DNA from: Gemmatimonadota bacterium | GTDB taxonomy: Bacteria > Gemmatimonadota > Gemmatimonadetes > Longimicrobiales > Gaopeijiaceae | Assembly (NCBI GenBank): GCA_022571515.1 | Contig: JACZXQ010000022.1 | Span: 1 to 63,160 of the forward strand | DNA length: 63,160 bases | Reading direction: 5' to 3' | Shown: positions 15,721 through 22,859 of the stretch, piece after piece | Numbering within the stretch: the stretch's first letter is position 1 | How the letters are laid out: each line of letters starts with the position of its first letter | Program-made: the position numbers and the translations under genes | Notes under the pieces: generated by a model | What the model saw: the letters and a program-made list of their open reading frames with translations, nothing else | What the model was told of the DNA's origin: nothing | The model's database searches: none

Positions 15721-17682
15721 TCAGTCGGTGGCCCTGTGCCGCCGCCACGGGCGCCATTCCGAGCGGGGGGCTTTGGGAAGGTCGACCCAGAAGCCGCTTC
15801 CGACACTCAGCCGCTCGACGCCGGCTTCCCCGCCGATCTTCTCGAGAGAGCGTCTCACGATCGCCAATCCGATGCCGGTTCCTGGCACGTGCGATCCCTC
15901 GGCGAGGCGCTCGAAGACACGGAAGATCCGTTCCTCTTGCCCTTCCGGGACGCCGACTCCGTTGTCCTCGACCCAGATGCGGACGACGTTCTCGCGGTCT
16001 TCGGTGCGGATCGTCACCTCAGGCGTGCGTTCCTCTGGAACGAACTTGATCGCATTCGAGACCAGGTTGCTCAGCGCCTGGACGAGCGTGAGGTGGTTCG
16101 CCAGTACGCGGGGCAGGGGCTCTTGGACATCGACCTTCGCGTGCGTGGCGTCGAGGTCGGCCTTCACTTGATCGAGCACCGTGTCGATCACGTCCTTCAC
16201 TTCGACCTGCTGCAGTTCGACCTCCTCCACGGTCAACCGACTGTACTCGAGCAGGTCGCGGATCAGGCTCTCCGCCCGCAAGCCCGACGCGATGATCCTC
16301 TGCGCGAAGTCGTGTGCGTCGGCCGGAATTGAGGCGCCGAAATTCTCGACGAGCGCGTGGGCGAAGCCGGTCATCGTCCGAAGTGGGGCTCTCAGGTCAT
16401 GTGAGACCGTGTAGGCGAACGCCTCCAACTCGTGGTTGGCACGCTGCAGCTCTTCGGCCAGGGTGCGGAAGTTCGCTTCGCTGTCTCTGAGCGCGTCCGC
16501 GGATTCCATCCGCCCGGTGAGGGCCGCAATGCTATGAGCGAGGCTGGCGCACATACGGACGAGGACCCCGGGGGGATCCAGGCGCTCTGGTGAGGCGAGC
16601 GTCAGCGTGCCGACCGCCGTCCCGCCCAGGAGTATCGGGAACGACATGTAGGTCTGGACCTTGAGACGCTGGAATACATCGCTCCGGAACTCCCGCCGGC
16701 TGCGGGTATCCCGCTCGACGATCGGTTGCCGCGTCTTGATCGCCAGGCCGGAGAGGGTCTCGTGGAGGGGGATCTCGAGCGGGGAGCCGTCCTCCGGTAG
16801 AGGCAGGCCGCGCGCGACGCTGATCACCATGACCTCACGCCCGGGATCCAGTCGCTCGATGGCCACGATCGGGAATCCCGTGGCTTGGCTCACGACTTCC
16901 AGAATGTCGTAGTAGGCCTCAGAGAGGCTTTTCGCCGCTAGCGTGATCTCCGAAACGCGGTAGAGAGTAGCGAGTTCCTGGGCGCGGGCCTCCGCTTCGT
17001 CCTGGGCGTGCCTGCGGTCGGTGACCTCGGAGATGATCCCGTCGATGCGTACCATCTCACCATCTTGATCTGTTTGAGGCTTGAGCGTGGCCTCCAACCA
17101 ACGCGTTCCCCCGTCGGGGTGAGGCACGGCGTATTCGCGGATAAGGGATCGCCCCGACTGGACCGAGGCCAGAGTCTCCTCAGCGTTCTCCAGCCCTGCC
17201 GGATACAGCAGTTGCCGCCAGAGTTGGGAACTCTCGAGTAGCTCGGCCGGAGTCCTGCCCAGCATGCCGAGGCAGGCAGGCGATACCTGGATGAGGCGGT
17301 CTTGAGATACGTCGATCGAGAAGAAGACCTCGTCGAGGCTCTCGAACAGGGTGCTCAGCTCGCGCGTGGTGTCGATCAGGGCGTCGCGCGTCGATCGCCG
17401 CTCCTGATGTGCCAGGACTTCCTTTTCGGCCAGCGTGAGCTTGACGTTGAGGAGTGCTACGTCAACGGGCTTCTGCAGGTAGTCGTTGGCGCCTGCTTCT
17501 ACGATTTGCTCGAGGACGGCGGGATCGGCGTCACCGGTTACCACCAGGATCACCGCCTGATCGCCGTCCACTCCTTTGCGGATGCGTTTGCACAACTCGA
17601 GGCCGTCTTCGTCGGGAAGCAAGCGGTCGACGATGATGAGCGGAGCGAATCGCTCCTGGAACGCCTCCCAGGCCGTTGCCAC
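15721..17682 (-). CDS. Response regulator-PAS-GAF-histidine kinase hybrid, 5' end frameshifted
   Basis: The 653 residues readable from the GTG at 17682 start inside a receiver domain: the phosphoacceptor loop LIIVDRLLPDEDGLEL and the lysine in DYLQKPVD are present. A PAS domain follows (about 105-225), then a GAF domain (about 235-385) and a histidine kinase with VSHDLRAP, NLVSNAIKF, EDNGVGVP and GTGIGLAI boxes. No membrane segment is seen, so it is cytoplasmic. The first receiver strand and its acidic pocket are encoded just upstream in another frame (see 17683-17780), so the intact gene would start near 17780. It may be a pseudogene or carry a sequence error. Confidence 0.82.
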   Translation of the reverse strand: MATAWEAFQERFAPLIIVDRLLPDEDGLELCKRIRKGVDGDQAVILVVTGDADPAVLEQIVEAGANDYLQKPVDVALLNVKLTLAEKEVLAHQERRSTRDALIDTTRELSTLFESLDEVFFSIDVSQDRLIQVSPACLGMLGRTPAELLESSQLWRQLLYPAGLENAEETLASVQSGRSLIREYAVPHPDGGTRWLEATLKPQTDQDGEMVRIDGIISEVTDRRHAQDEAEARAQELATLYRVSEITLAAKSLSEAYYDILEVVSQATGFPIVAIERLDPGREVMVISVARGLPLPEDGSPLEIPLHETLSGLAIKTRQPIVERDTRSRREFRSDVFQRLKVQTYMSFPILLGGTAVGTLTLASPERLDPPGVLVRMCASLAHSIAALTGRMESADALRDSEANFRTLAEELQRANHELEAFAYTVSHDLRAPLRTMTGFAHALVENFGASIPADAHDFAQRIIASGLRAESLIRDLLEYSRLTVEEVELQQVEVKDVIDTVLDQVKADLDATHAKVDVQEPLPRVLANHLTLVQALSNLVSNAIKFVPEERTPEVTIRTEDRENVVRIWVEDNGVGVPEGQEERIFRVFERLAEGSHVPGTGIGLAIVRRSLEKIGGEAGVERLSVGSGFWVDLPKAPRSEWRPWRRHRATD

Positions 17683-17780
17683 ATCCTCACAGAGTGTGAC
17701 GGAATGGCCGCGTGAGCGCAGGATCTCGGAGAGAGGAGCCAGCGGTCACCTTCACTGTCCTCGACCAGAAGTACGTGCAG
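17683..17780 (-). other. Out-of-frame N-terminus of the receiver domain
   Basis: On the reverse strand from 17780, the frame LHVLLVEDSEGDRWLLS gives the beta-1 strand and the acidic ED pair of a receiver domain. It then leaves register at 17728-17729. One extra base there would join it to EILRSRGHSVTLCEDVATAW and on into the kinase gene. The likely first codon is CTG (17780-17778), five bases after a GAGGA ribosome site; no ATG, GTG or TTG fits. A one-base deletion explains the break, real or from sequencing. Confidence 0.7.
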
Positions 17781-17800
17781 GGGTTCCTCGCGCCGGGGTG

Positions 17801-18664
17801 CTATGGCTCGCTGCCTCCGAGGGTGCCGCCGGCCCGCAGCCTCGCCACCCGAGCCAACGCTTCGTCCGCCTCCAGGAAGGTGCGACCCGCCGTTTCTAAG
17901 GCGGATTGGTATCCGCGCCGTGCGCCCTCCCAGTCGTACTGGTCCTCCGCCGCCACGCCGGCAACGAAGGCGGCGGCGGCTTCGAGGCTCACCAGCGACG
18001 CGACGTAGGTGACTGGCGCGGGAGCCACGTCGGCAGCCCGTGGGTCGGTCCATGGCGGAAGGCGGCCCAACTCACGCAGCCTCTCGATGGTACCGCCGAC
18101 CACGAGGCGGGCGAGGCTCGTGGGATCGGCTTGCCTGGGCGTTAGCGTACGCCACGACCTTACGATCCCGCCTGACTCCGCCTCCACGAGCCTCAGATCG
18201 AGAGCGGCCGAGTCTCCGGCCGGGATCCAGCTTCCGGTGAGTACGAACTCCGCTCCGGGCGACGTGCCGATCGGTGGTGCGTTTCGCCGTCGGGGGAGCC
18301 CTCGTCGTTGCCGCTCGACCGCCTCCGCAAAGCGTCTGCGCTCCACAAAGTCGATGTCGGCCCTGCGGAGGAGTCCAGCCGAGATCAACTCCTGGAGTCC
18401 GAGCGAGGCCGACACATCGCCGCCGCGCGCCCAGGCGGCCTCGAACAGGATCATCTCGGCGACGGTCACCCGGGGGGCGTCGGCCAGGCGTTCGACCCTC
18501 GGGCGTTCCAGAGCCCCCCATTGGGCCTCCGACGCGGCGCGTACGCTGGACGACGGAGACGGTCCACCCGCGCAGGCCGCCACGAGTACCGCCGCCGCGG
18601 CTGCCGCGAGTGTCACTCGGGCCTGCCGGCCTGCGTACCCTTTGGCTCCCATCATGCTGGGCAC
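17801..18664 (-). CDS. CsgG/FlgO-like lipoprotein
   Basis: A 287-residue lipoprotein: the signal ends in VLVAACAGG, with the lipobox cysteine. The body has the sequence pattern of CsgG/FlgO/TolB-N-like proteins: a helix with LGLQELISAGLLRR, then DIDFVERRRFAEAVERQR, then EFVLTGSW and LDLRLVEAESGGIV. A short helical repeat-like region closes the chain. The GTG at 18664 is chosen because AAGGAG lies ten bases upstream; ATG codons at 18655 and 18652 are alternatives. Its stop is 20 bp before the presumed start of the response regulator-kinase gene, so the two may be one transcript. Confidence 0.65.
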   Translation of the reverse strand: MPSMMGAKGYAGRQARVTLAAAAAAVLVAACAGGPSPSSSVRAASEAQWGALERPRVERLADAPRVTVAEMILFEAAWARGGDVSASLGLQELISAGLLRRADIDFVERRRFAEAVERQRRGLPRRRNAPPIGTSPGAEFVLTGSWIPAGDSAALDLRLVEAESGGIVRSWRTLTPRQADPTSLARLVVGGTIERLRELGRLPPWTDPRAADVAPAPVTYVASLVSLEAAAAFVAGVAAEDQYDWEGARRGYQSALETAGRTFLEADEALARVARLRAGGTLGGSEP

Positions 18665-19095
18665 GTGGGTGAATCTCCTTGGCCAAACGTGATGCCCGGG
18701 GGGATGGAGGTGCATCCAAACAGGCCCGCTAAAGCTACAGGAGACACCGTGGGGAAACCAGAATGATCCCGCGGGCTCGGGCGACACGATTCCGATCCCG
18801 GATGAGGTCCGGGCCGCTGTCGAGGCGTAGGAGCCGGAGGTGGGCGAAACTCTGCGGCGACGTGACGAAACCCTCGCGGGTATATAAGGATTACGCCAGC
18901 GCCTGGCATTAACTTTTTAGGTGGGCCATACTGGGTCGAAAGTAGATGGTTGACCGGATTCGAGCCTTGCATAAGTTTCAAGCGCTGCGGACCCATCAAA
19001 CCATGGATGGTTTAGCAGATGGGAGGCGCCGGGTACGAGGCTCGTCGGGCTTCGTGGCCCGTGTCTTTTTTTTGGGAGAGACCCAGGGGGATGGA
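18665..19095. other. Divergent intergenic region (431 bp)
   Basis: The longest gene-free stretch of the window, between the divergent CsgG-like and TPR genes; it must hold promoters for both. A TTGACC at 18950-18955 has no convincing -10 partner at proper distance, and TATATAAG near 18880 has no clear -35. I see no conserved RNA, repeat or tRNA in it. Open frames that cross it lack ribosome sites and family matches. Confidence 0.5.
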
Positions 19096-20850
19096 ATGAC
19101 TGGACGGCACGGTCCCAGGATCGTAACGCTTGCCGCTGTTGCGGCCGTAATGGCTGCCACGGCTTTCGGTGCGGCCCAGGCTCAAGCGCAGCAGAGCGTG
19201 AGCAGCCGGTTTCGCGTGTTGGTACCCGACTTTCGCCACACCGCGGGCGGCGACAAGAAGTTCGGGGAGAAGCTGGCCGACGAGGTGAGGGATCTGATCA
19301 GCGACCTGGATACGCACGTCGCTGTCAAAGAGGGTGACATCAAGGACGAGCTCAAGAGGTTCGGGCTCAAGATGCAGGACTTGGACTGCGTGCGCGCCAG
19401 GCAGTTGGCGCAGGCGGGGAACTATCAGGTGGTGCTGTGCGCGGAATACTCCGGCGACAAGTCCGCATTCACGGTATCCGCAATCCAGTTCATCGCTGTG
19501 GAAAACGGCGAGGCCTTCGATGTCGATCCCATCCAGTCCGCCGACAAGCAGGAGAAGGCCGCAGCCCGGGAGATGGTCCAGGCATTCGCGTTGTTCGTGG
19601 AGCAAAGCCGTAGGGCTCAGTGGTGCGGTGACTATGCGGCCAGCCAGCAGTGGGACAGCGCGATGGAGAACTGCGATATCGCGCTCGAACTGAACCCTGG
19701 CGCGACTTCCGTGCGGTATGTGCGCGCGGACGTGTTACGCCAACTGGAGCGGTTCGAGGAGGCACTCGAGGAAGTGATGCGCATTCTCGACGAGTCCCCG
19801 TTCCACGAAAACGCCCTCCTGCTCGGGGGCTACCTCGCGGTCCAGCTCGATCAGAAGGAACGGGCCCGGGAATACTACCGCGACTACCTGAAGCTCGACC
19901 CGACGAATGGCAGCGTGCGCATGAACGTGGCCTATAACCTGGCGCAGGACGGTGATCCCCTGGGCGGCATGAAGCTCATCGAAGAGGGCATCGAAATCGA
20001 TTCGGGGAATATCGACTTCTACCAGCAATACGGGAACTTCGCCTTCGCGGCCGCCGAGGAGGTTCGCCGGGAGATGGACTCAGACTCTGAGTTGGGCCCC
20101 GATTTGGTTGAGCTCTACCACAAGGCCATCAGCGCCTACGAGCGTGTGTTGGAGGCAAACGGCGAGGAAGCCCTCCTCGTGTCGCAGGTTCGGAACGTCG
20201 GCGTGGCGTACATTCAGTTGGACGAGGTGACCGAGGCAGCGGACTTCCTCTATGCCGCGCTGCAGGCGCATGGTGGAGAGGCCTCCCTCTGGGCCGTGTA
20301 CGCCCGTGCGCTAACAGAGAGCGATCGGATCGACGATGCGCTCGCCGCGCTCAGCTCCCTCGAGGCGATCGATTCCGATTGGCCGTCCTTGCACCTCAGG
20401 ATGGCGAGCTTGCTGATCGGGTCCGGACGCTTCGAGGACGCGGTACCGGTCCTTACCAAGGCGGTCGAGCACGACTCCAGCCCGGACGCCGCCGCACACA
20501 TGATCTATGCGAGCGCCCACTCGCGCTACGTGGCGCCGTCACAAAAGAACTATCCACGCTTCGTGGAGTTGATTCAGCTCGCCAAGCGCTTCGAGGTTGG
20601 TGAGACCAAGAGGCAGGAGTTGGACTTCTGGCACGGCTTCGGGCTTTACAACCGCGGAATGGCCATGCAGGAGCCCGAAACGGTGGCTTCGGCCAACCGT
20701 TCACTTCCGGTCTTCCAGGAGGCGCTCCGGCTGTTCAGGCGGTCCAGGGCTTACGCCGACCGGCAGCCCTCGATCGACTACAATACGTTCGTCAGCGCTA
20801 CCAGCGCGTATATCGACATCCAGGAAGCGCTCATCAAACGGGGTCGCTGA
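19096..20850 (+). CDS. Exported TPR-repeat protein with CsgG/TolB-N-like N-terminal domain
   Basis: A 584-residue protein. A signal peptide (TLAAVAAVMAATAFGAAQAQAQ) is followed by about 130 residues beginning RFRVLVPDF and KFGEKLADEVRDLI. This pattern resembles the alpha/beta domain of TolB-N/CsgG-like proteins. The remainder is a tetratricopeptide array (for example the ALELNP, YLKLDP and AVEHDS repeat ends). The ATG at 19096 is used because AGGGGG precedes it and the signal peptide begins there. It faces the CsgG-like lipoprotein gene across a 431-bp promoter region, and a strong terminator follows. A periplasmic scaffold role is inferred. Confidence 0.75.
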   Translation: MTGRHGPRIVTLAAVAAVMAATAFGAAQAQAQQSVSSRFRVLVPDFRHTAGGDKKFGEKLADEVRDLISDLDTHVAVKEGDIKDELKRFGLKMQDLDCVRARQLAQAGNYQVVLCAEYSGDKSAFTVSAIQFIAVENGEAFDVDPIQSADKQEKAAAREMVQAFALFVEQSRRAQWCGDYAASQQWDSAMENCDIALELNPGATSVRYVRADVLRQLERFEEALEEVMRILDESPFHENALLLGGYLAVQLDQKERAREYYRDYLKLDPTNGSVRMNVAYNLAQDGDPLGGMKLIEEGIEIDSGNIDFYQQYGNFAFAAAEEVRREMDSDSELGPDLVELYHKAISAYERVLEANGEEALLVSQVRNVGVAYIQLDEVTEAADFLYAALQAHGGEASLWAVYARALTESDRIDDALAALSSLEAIDSDWPSLHLRMASLLIGSGRFEDAVPVLTKAVEHDSSPDAAAHMIYASAHSRYVAPSQKNYPRFVELIQLAKRFEVGETKRQELDFWHGFGLYNRGMAMQEPETVASANRSLPVFQEALRLFRRSRAYADRQPSIDYNTFVSATSAYIDIQEALIKRGR

Positions 20851-20876
20851 GCCCAGTCTTTCTCGAGCTGAGCGGA

Positions 20877-20912
20877 AGCGCCGCGGGACTTCGGGTCCCG
20901 CGGCGCTTTTTC
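20877..20912 (+). terminator. Intrinsic terminator after the TPR gene
   Basis: A 13-bp perfect stem (AGCGCCGCGGGAC with GTCCCGCGGCGCT) and a small TTCG-containing loop are followed by TTTTTCTCGTT. It lies 26 bp after the stop codon and separates the TPR gene from the dcw cluster. The A-rich sequence from 20913 to 21079 holds nothing I recognise. Confidence 0.92.
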
Positions 20913-21079
20913 TCGTTCAGGCGAAAATACAAAAAAGTCGATGTGGGTTTTTTGTAGTTCCGGTCGCTTCACGGCACTACGGCGTCCCGCCGTTTGTCCT
21001 TGTGTGGCACCACCTATCATAGGTTTCGGGCCCAGCGCACAGCCAAACAAAAACCGAAAACCTTTCCCCCAAAAAAACC

Positions 21080-21108
21080 TTGCTGTACCTGCCACCCAGG
21101 CGTATCTT
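21080..21108 (+). promoter_or_regulatory. Sigma70-type promoter for the dcw cluster
   Basis: TTGCTG (21080-21085) and TATCTT (21103-21108) are separated by exactly 17 bp, 52 bp upstream of the mraZ start. Four MraZ-like boxes follow immediately at the expected transcription start. Confidence 0.55.
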
Positions 21109-21110
21109 CG

Positions 21111-21145
21111 GTCCAATGGTCACCACTATTCACCACTTCAACCCA
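21111..21145. promoter_or_regulatory. MraZ operator: four 10-bp-phased boxes
   Basis: Read on the reverse strand, TGGGT, TGGTG, TGGTG and TGGAC begin exactly every 10 bp (forward-strand blocks 21141-21145, 21131-21135, 21121-21125 and 21111-21115). MraZ is known to bind direct repeats of TGGGN separated by 5 bp. The position right after the -10 box suits autorepression. Only one copy matches TGGGN fully, so the match rests mainly on the phasing. Confidence 0.6.
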
Positions 21146-21159
21146 CTATATACCACGAC

Positions 21160-21591
21160 GTGACGAGTTTTCTGGGCAGGTACGAGTACCAGTTGGACCA
21201 GAAGGGGCGGGTCAGCCTCCCCTCGGCGTTCCGTCGTGAAGCCGAGGCTGACCACTTCGTTCTGCTCCAGTGGAAGGCACCTGCCCTGACCCTTTTTCCC
21301 ATGTCGGTCTGGTCCGCCACGCAGGAGCGACTGTTGACGTTCCGCCGCAATGAGCCCGAGGCGTGGCGGGAGGTCCTCTCGATCACGGCGAGCGCCGTCG
21401 AGGTGCATCCGGACAAGCAGGGCAGGATCCTGATTCCGTCTTGGCTGCAGGAGGCGGGTGGGTTGGACGGGAGCGTCCTGCTGGTCGGGAACATCGATCG
21501 CATCGAGCTCTGGGATCCCGCGGCCTTCGAGACCGCCGTGGAAGGACGCACGGGGGCGTTCGAGGGCTTTGCGAGCCAGATCTTCGGATAA
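21160..21591 (+). CDS. mraZ: Transcriptional regulator MraZ
   Basis: MraZ is the DNA-binding regulator that heads dcw clusters and controls its own operon. The 143-residue product has the two SpoVT/AbrB-like half domains, with YQLDQKGRVSLPSAFR near the start and the second VHPDKQGRILIPSWL. The GTG at 21160 is chosen because the family begins here (TSFLGRYEY); there is no clear Shine-Dalgarno, and longer in-frame starts would read through the promoter. The putative MraZ boxes lie 15-49 bp upstream. The rsmH gene follows after 3 bp. Confidence 0.93.
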   Translation: MTSFLGRYEYQLDQKGRVSLPSAFRREAEADHFVLLQWKAPALTLFPMSVWSATQERLLTFRRNEPEAWREVLSITASAVEVHPDKQGRILIPSWLQEAGGLDGSVLLVGNIDRIELWDPAAFETAVEGRTGAFEGFASQIFG

Positions 21592-21594
21592 CCT

Positions 21595-22569
21595 ATGACG
21601 TTGACCGCTCTAACACGCGAGGAGGTTGTGGCCGACCACTTCCACGAGCCAGTGATGGCCGGGCAGGTTCTCGAGCTTCTCCAGCCGTCGGGGAACGGCG
21701 CATACCTGGACGCTACCGTAGGCGGCGGCGGGCATACGCGGCGTATCCTGGAGGCATGTGGTTCGTGCAGCGTCGTCGCGGTGGACCGCGACGCACGGGC
21801 GCTGAGCGAGGCCGGCGGCTCCCTCGAGGATCTCGCGTACCGGATTCAGTTCATCGAGGGATCGTTCGATACGGTGACGCAGACCCTGTTGGAAGACGAT
21901 CCAGGGTCCTTCGCGGGTGCGCTCCTCGATCTCGGCGTGAGCTCACACCAACTCGACGAAGATAGCCGCGGATTCGCATTCCGGCGCGGTGTGCCTCTCG
22001 ACATGCGCATGTCAGGGGATGCAGACGACGTTCCCACCGCGGCGGACCTACTCAACGAGGCTGATGTCGACCGCCTCCGCACAATCTTCCGCGAGTACGG
22101 CGAGGAGCCGCGTGCGGCCCGCCTGGCCCGAGAGGTCGTGCGACGCCGGGATCGGCATCCGTTCGCCACCAGTGACGACTTGGTCGCGGCGCTGTCGGCG
22201 GCGCTGGACCGGGCGCCCTCCCAACGCGACAAGGCGCGGATATTCCAGGCAGTCAGAATCGCGGTGAATGGGGAGCTCGAGGCGCTGGAGCTCGCTTTGC
22301 CCAGGATCAGGGGCCTGCTCGCGGATGGGGGCACCCTGGTGGTCATATCCTATCACTCGCTCGAAGATCGGGCGGTCAAGCTGGCGTTTCGCGAGTGGAG
22401 CGCCTCCTGCGTCTGCCCCCCGAGGCTCCCGATGTGTGCCTGCCGCGGTACGTCGCTCGGCCGAACGCTGACACCGAAGCCTTTGCGCCCGACCGACGCC
22501 GAAGTCGCCTCCAACCCGAGGTCGCGGAGCGCACGGCTTCGGGCTTGGACGAAGGTGGAAGCGGCATGA
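21595..22569 (+). CDS. rsmH: 16S rRNA (cytosine1402-N4)-methyltransferase RsmH
   Basis: RsmH (MraW) methylates N4 of C1402 in the ribosomal P site using S-adenosylmethionine. The 324-residue product opens with the family block HEPVMAGQVLELL and the SAM-binding DATVGGGGHTRRIL. It continues with LLDLGVSSHQLD, RGFAFRR, the FQAVRIAVNGELEAL block and ISYHSLEDRAVK. Length and order are standard. The last bases overlap the ftsL start as ATGA. Confidence 0.96.
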   Translation: MTLTALTREEVVADHFHEPVMAGQVLELLQPSGNGAYLDATVGGGGHTRRILEACGSCSVVAVDRDARALSEAGGSLEDLAYRIQFIEGSFDTVTQTLLEDDPGSFAGALLDLGVSSHQLDEDSRGFAFRRGVPLDMRMSGDADDVPTAADLLNEADVDRLRTIFREYGEEPRAARLAREVVRRRDRHPFATSDDLVAALSAALDRAPSQRDKARIFQAVRIAVNGELEALELALPRIRGLLADGGTLVVISYHSLEDRAVKLAFREWSASCVCPPRLPMCACRGTSLGRTLTPKPLRPTDAEVASNPRSRSARLRAWTKVEAA

Positions 22570-22859
22570 GGCGGCACTACCGATCCAACGCCGCGATTCG
22601 GCTCGCCGCATCCATGGTGGTCCTGCTGGCCTCGTTGAGCGTGGTCGTCTGGCGCCGAAGCCGGACGCTGGAGGACCTGGCGTTGAACGAGAGCCTGAGC
22701 CGGGAAATCTCGCTGGCAGAGTCCGAATTGACGGAGTTGCAGCGTCGCATCCAGCATCTCGAGAGCTATGGGCGGGTGGTGTTGGAGACCCGTGAGCGTC
22801 TCGGCATGAAGACGGCTGGAGCGGAAGACATCGTCATTCTGCCCGGAGAGCTGAGGTGA
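22566..22859 (+). CDS. ftsL: FtsL-like cell division protein
   Basis: A 97-residue bitopic membrane protein in the ftsL position between rsmH and ftsI. A basic cytoplasmic start (MRRHYRSN) is followed by one membrane segment (about 10-27) and a helix of about 50 residues with heptad Leu/Ile spacing. This is the coiled coil by which FtsL pairs with FtsB/DivIC and activates FtsWI. Sequence similarity alone is weak, as usual for FtsL; position and topology make the call. It overlaps both neighbours by four bases. Confidence 0.8.
   Translation: MRRHYRSNAAIRLAASMVVLLASLSVVVWRRSRTLEDLALNESLSREISLAESELTELQRRIQHLESYGRVVLETRERLGMKTAGAEDIVILPGELR

Noticed and set aside
18904-18918. TGGCATT followed by TTTTT, resembling a sigma54 promoter
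   Set aside because: The -12 GC is missing, which is essential for this promoter class.
18665-19095. Extended N-termini for the CsgG-like and TPR genes reaching into the divergent spacer
   Set aside because: The extra residues would precede good signal peptides and lack ribosome sites, so internal starts were used.
21005-21020. TGGCACC upstream of mraZ as a sigma54 -24 element
   Set aside because: No GC at the -12 position, and a sigma70-type pair fits better at 21080-21108.
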